A DNA stretch of 64,000 nt from Chloroflexota bacterium (GTDB taxonomy: Bacteria; Chloroflexota; Anaerolineae; Aggregatilineales; Phototrophicaceae): the NCBI GenBank assembly GCA_028875245.1, contig JAPPEU010000061.1:1-64000 (forward strand), in the 5' to 3' direction. Both the position numbers and the translations under genes were made by a program. The notes beneath the pieces are model-generated. The model did not search any database. It saw only the letters and a program-made list of their open reading frames with translations, and was not told the origin of the DNA. How positions within the stretch are numbered: position 1 is the first letter of the stretch; every line of letters starts with the position of its first letter. Of the stretch, positions 61,742 through 64,000 are shown piece by piece.

Positions 61742-62830
61742 CTATAGTTCGCGCGGATAGCTCGTGAGCGCATCGATGCCGTCGTCCGTAACCACGACAT
61801 TGTCCTCGATGCGCACGCCGCCAATCCCCGGAATATAAACGCCCGGCTCTATCGTGAACACCATGCCCGGCTGCAGCAGCTGCTTGTTGCCCGCCACGAT
61901 ATTGGGCAGCTCGTGTACGCTCAAGCCAAGCCCGTGACCCAGGCGATGCATGAAATACTCGCCCAAGCCGGCCGCTTCGATCACATCCCGCGCAACGCGG
62001 TCGACCGCTTCACAGCTGACGCCGGCCCGGGCGAATTCGCGCGCCGCTTTGTTCGCGCCATAAACGGCATCATACATCGCCCGCATCTGCGCGCTCGGCT
62101 CGCCAAGGCAAAACGTGCGCGTGATATCCGCCGGATAATCGTTGTACCGCGCGCCGAAGTCGATCAAGAGAAACTCGTCTTCACCCCAAATCCGGTCGCC
62201 GGTATCGCCGTGCGGCTGTCCACTTTTTTCGCCCGTCAACACCAGCAAAAAGGCGAAGCCCTGCGCGCCGCGCTCAAGCATTTCCGCCGACAATCGATCC
62301 GCTATCTGGCGTTCCGTCAAGCCTGGCCGCGCCCAGTTCATCGTCGCCTCCAGGGCGGCTTCGCTGATGTCGATGGCCTGCTGGATATTGGCGATCTCTT
62401 CCGGCGCCTTGCGCGCGCGCATGTTCAGGAACAGCTCGCCGGCGTCGAGAGCATTCGCCGGAGACAGGCCCGCGTTTTCCAGCGCCCGCCACTCAAAGTA
62501 ACGCAGCGTTTGGCCGTCCATAGCGCAGGTTGCGCCCCCCGGCGCCAAGGCCGATACCGCTTCGCGAAAGGCGCCCTCGAAGCCGCTCTCATCCGTCCAC
62601 ATAAAACGGCGCGCTTCCAGCTCGGGCCGCGCCTCCAGCTTGACCACTTCCAGCTCCGGTATAATGAACGAGAGCCCTTGCCTGCTGTAGAGGCCCAATA
62701 TGGGGCGTTCCGACAAGTGGAAGTGCAATCCGGTGAAGTAGACCATGTTTTCGCCGGGAACAAAGGCGACCAGATCCGCGCCGCTTCGCCCCAGCAGATC
62801 ATCCAAACGCGCCAAAAAATCGATTATCAC
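61742..62830 (-). CDS. Xaa-Pro dipeptidase/aminopeptidase (M24)
   Basis: 362 aa from GTG 62830 (an ATG at 62857 is possible). N-terminal creatinase domain (LLGRSGADLVAFVPGENMVYFTG) and a pita-bread catalytic domain with metal ligands in LIDFGARYNDYPADITRTF (Asp, Asp), HRLGHGLGLSVHE (His), VFTIEPGVYI and GGVRIEDNVVV (Glu, Glu). Removes N-terminal or dipeptide residues next to proline, using two divalent metals. Cytosolic. Confidence 0.92.
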   Translation of the reverse strand: MIIDFLARLDDLLGRSGADLVAFVPGENMVYFTGLHFHLSERPILGLYSRQGLSFIIPELEVVKLEARPELEARRFMWTDESGFEGAFREAVSALAPGGATCAMDGQTLRYFEWRALENAGLSPANALDAGELFLNMRARKAPEEIANIQQAIDISEAALEATMNWARPGLTERQIADRLSAEMLERGAQGFAFLLVLTGEKSGQPHGDTGDRIWGEDEFLLIDFGARYNDYPADITRTFCLGEPSAQMRAMYDAVYGANKAAREFARAGVSCEAVDRVARDVIEAAGLGEYFMHRLGHGLGLSVHELPNIVAGNKQLLQPGMVFTIEPGVYIPGIGGVRIEDNVVVTDDGIDALTSYPREL

Positions 62831-63021
62831 AGACCTTGTCTCCCCTCGCTGTCGCATCCAACATGATTGTAGTCGAGGCGGGCGGCATTCGTCCACACAG
62901 GAGCCGCCGCCGGAACAAGCAGCCGACCGCTGTAGAAGTCACGGCGATTCAGGCATGACAGGTCGGCGCTGGCCCATTATCTTTGAGCTGGAAGGCCAGC
63001 CCGTGGGGGATGAATCGACGT

Positions 63022-63948
63022 ATGCGCCTGAATTATCATCTGCTTGACGTCTTTAGCGAGCGTCAATTTGGCGGCAATCAACTGGCGGTCTTCCCGGACC
63101 CGCCGCGAGACTTGCCGGCGCGCGCTATGCAGGCGATCGCCAAAGAACTCAACTTGAGCGAGACCACCTTCGTTTTCCCGCCCCATGACAAGAGCAACGA
63201 TTTCCGTCTGCGGATTTTCACGCCCGCCGCCGAGCTGCCAATGGCCGGCCACCCCACCATTGGCAGCGCCTACATGCTCGCCCGGCTAGGCACGCTGGGG
63301 CGCATCGACGGCGAAAAGTCGATCACCTTTGAAGAAGGCGTCGGACCGATAACGGTGACCCTGCGCGTCCGCGCAGACGGCGAGCCGGCCGAAGTCTGGA
63401 TGCGCCAGCCGAGCCCGCAATTCCTCGATATCCAGGACGACCGACGCCTGATCGCCGAGATTCTGTCATTGAGCGCTGACGAGCTGCGCCCGGACGCGCC
63501 GGTACAAGTCCTCAGCAGCGGTCTGCCCTTTCTGTACGTCGCCATCAAATCATTGGACGCAGTTCGCAGGATCCGCCTTCGCCACGACAAGTGGGCCGAT
63601 CATCTGGCGGGCACGCGAGGCGAAAACATCTTCGTAACCACAACCGAGACCGTGCGCGAGGATTCCACCGTTCACAGCCGCATGTTCGCGCCGGCCCTCG
63701 GCATCAACGAAGATCCCGCTACCGGGTCCGCGAGTGGGCCGCTCGGGGCCTATCTGCTGAAATACAATCTGGTTCAAACCGGCGACATAATCAGCGAACA
63801 GGGTTTCGAAATCGGCCGACCCAGTATTCTGCGCATTGCGCTGCGCCGCCGCGGGAAAACCTTCAGCCCGGTCGCAGTCGGCGGGGCATGCGCTTATATC
63901 GGTTACGGTTCGCTGTGCATCGACCTGGACCGACTTATGCTAGAATGA
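63022..63948 (+). CDS. PhzF-family isomerase
   Basis: 308 aa; start ATG 63022 chosen (63010 possible). LLDVFSERQFGGNQLAVF, ELNLSETTFVFPP (catalytic Glu), RIFTPAAELPMAGHPTIGSAYML, and EDPATGSASGPLGAYL are PhzF signatures. Isomerises or epimerises small acids by diaminopimelate-epimerase-like acid-base chemistry. Outside phenazine operons, as here, the substrate is unknown. Confidence 0.92.
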   Translation: MRLNYHLLDVFSERQFGGNQLAVFPDPPRDLPARAMQAIAKELNLSETTFVFPPHDKSNDFRLRIFTPAAELPMAGHPTIGSAYMLARLGTLGRIDGEKSITFEEGVGPITVTLRVRADGEPAEVWMRQPSPQFLDIQDDRRLIAEILSLSADELRPDAPVQVLSSGLPFLYVAIKSLDAVRRIRLRHDKWADHLAGTRGENIFVTTTETVREDSTVHSRMFAPALGINEDPATGSASGPLGAYLLKYNLVQTGDIISEQGFEIGRPSILRIALRRRGKTFSPVAVGGACAYIGYGSLCIDLDRLMLE

Positions 63949-63963
63949 AGCCGAGAATAACCA

Positions 63964-64000
63964 GTGGCGAAGAAGATGCAGAGCGCGCAAATTGACCATT
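63964..64000 (+). CDS. Possible start of another gene at the right edge (partial)
   Basis: An open frame begins GTG (63964) or ATG (63976), reading MAKKMQSAQIDH, and runs off the edge. Only 12 codons; no family can be told. Recorded for completeness. Confidence 0.25.
   Translation, partial: MAKKMQSAQIDH

Overview
The window is a GC-rich bacterial chromosome segment, most likely from a Chloroflexota member (Anaerolineae-like). This is an inference from gene content: a dnaB / DnaD-domain / DnaC-like operon, an AAA-R3H protein, ATPase-less sugar ABC operons, bifunctional nuclease, several Gfo/Idh/MocA paralogs, and many intergenic GTAGGGGCG...CGCCCCTAC palindromes. No rRNA, tRNA, phage, transposase or CRISPR array was found.

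Layout. 1-9.4 kb: start of a secreted protein (edge), a sulfatase-fold hydrolase, then a deoxy-sugar (rhamnose) operon with two Gfo/Idh dehydrogenases, a sulfotransferase, a TIM-barrel epimerase, L-rhamnose isomerase and a rhamnulose-1-phosphate aldolase/dehydrogenase fusion. 9.8-20.3 kb: CopC-CopD-cytochrome-like fusion, glnS, a LysM protein, nucleoside hydrolase, acyl-CoA dehydrogenase, a TIR protein, an EcsC protein and a lipoprotein. 20.6-27.5 kb: bifunctional nuclease, dnaB, a DnaD protein, a double-AAA+ loader-like protein, double GNAT, a KARI-like protein and a HAD phosphatase. 27.5-34.2 kb (minus): sugar kinase, ECF sigma plus putative anti-sigma, a winged-helix protein, hisS, hisG and a DUF1932 dehydrogenase. 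34.4-38.5 kb: sugar ABC importer (two permeases and a binding protein, no ATPase). 38.9-40.1 kb: rho. 40.3-46.5 kb: assimilatory sulfate reduction and siroheme operon. 46.6-64 kb: MalY-type C-S lyase, nucleoside hydrolase, dnaN, ARMT1-like phosphatase, AAA-R3H protein, xpt, DinB, WD40, SGNH, M24 peptidase and PhzF.

Main discovery. The 390-nt leader of the sulfate-reduction operon (40277-40698) carries a clear promoter and two tandem short ORFs, each encoding a Thr-Cys-Cys-x-x-Cys-Cys-Cys run. Each is followed by a terminator-like hairpin, and each has an alternative pairing that would break that hairpin. This reads as a double, serial cysteine attenuator: when Cys-tRNA is scarce the ribosome stalls at the Cys codons and the genes for APS reductase, siroheme synthesis and sulfite reductase are transcribed. 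Poly-Cys leader ORFs are known from mycobacteria; a tandem trp-like transcription attenuator of this kind in this lineage is, to my knowledge, not described.

Second theme. A family of small non-autonomous elements is visible. One copy (55932-56356) has 17-bp perfect terminal inverted repeats and a 12-bp flanking duplication; another lies at 49958-50149. Both enclose inverted REP-like doublets, and a ~200-bp inverted partial copy at 58718-58919 brackets three genes. Several proteins have unusual active sites or architecture: a sulfatase without the formylglycine Cys, a cytochrome-like tail with a broken heme motif, a KARI-like enzyme with changed metal ligands, and a permease with a large extra membrane insert.
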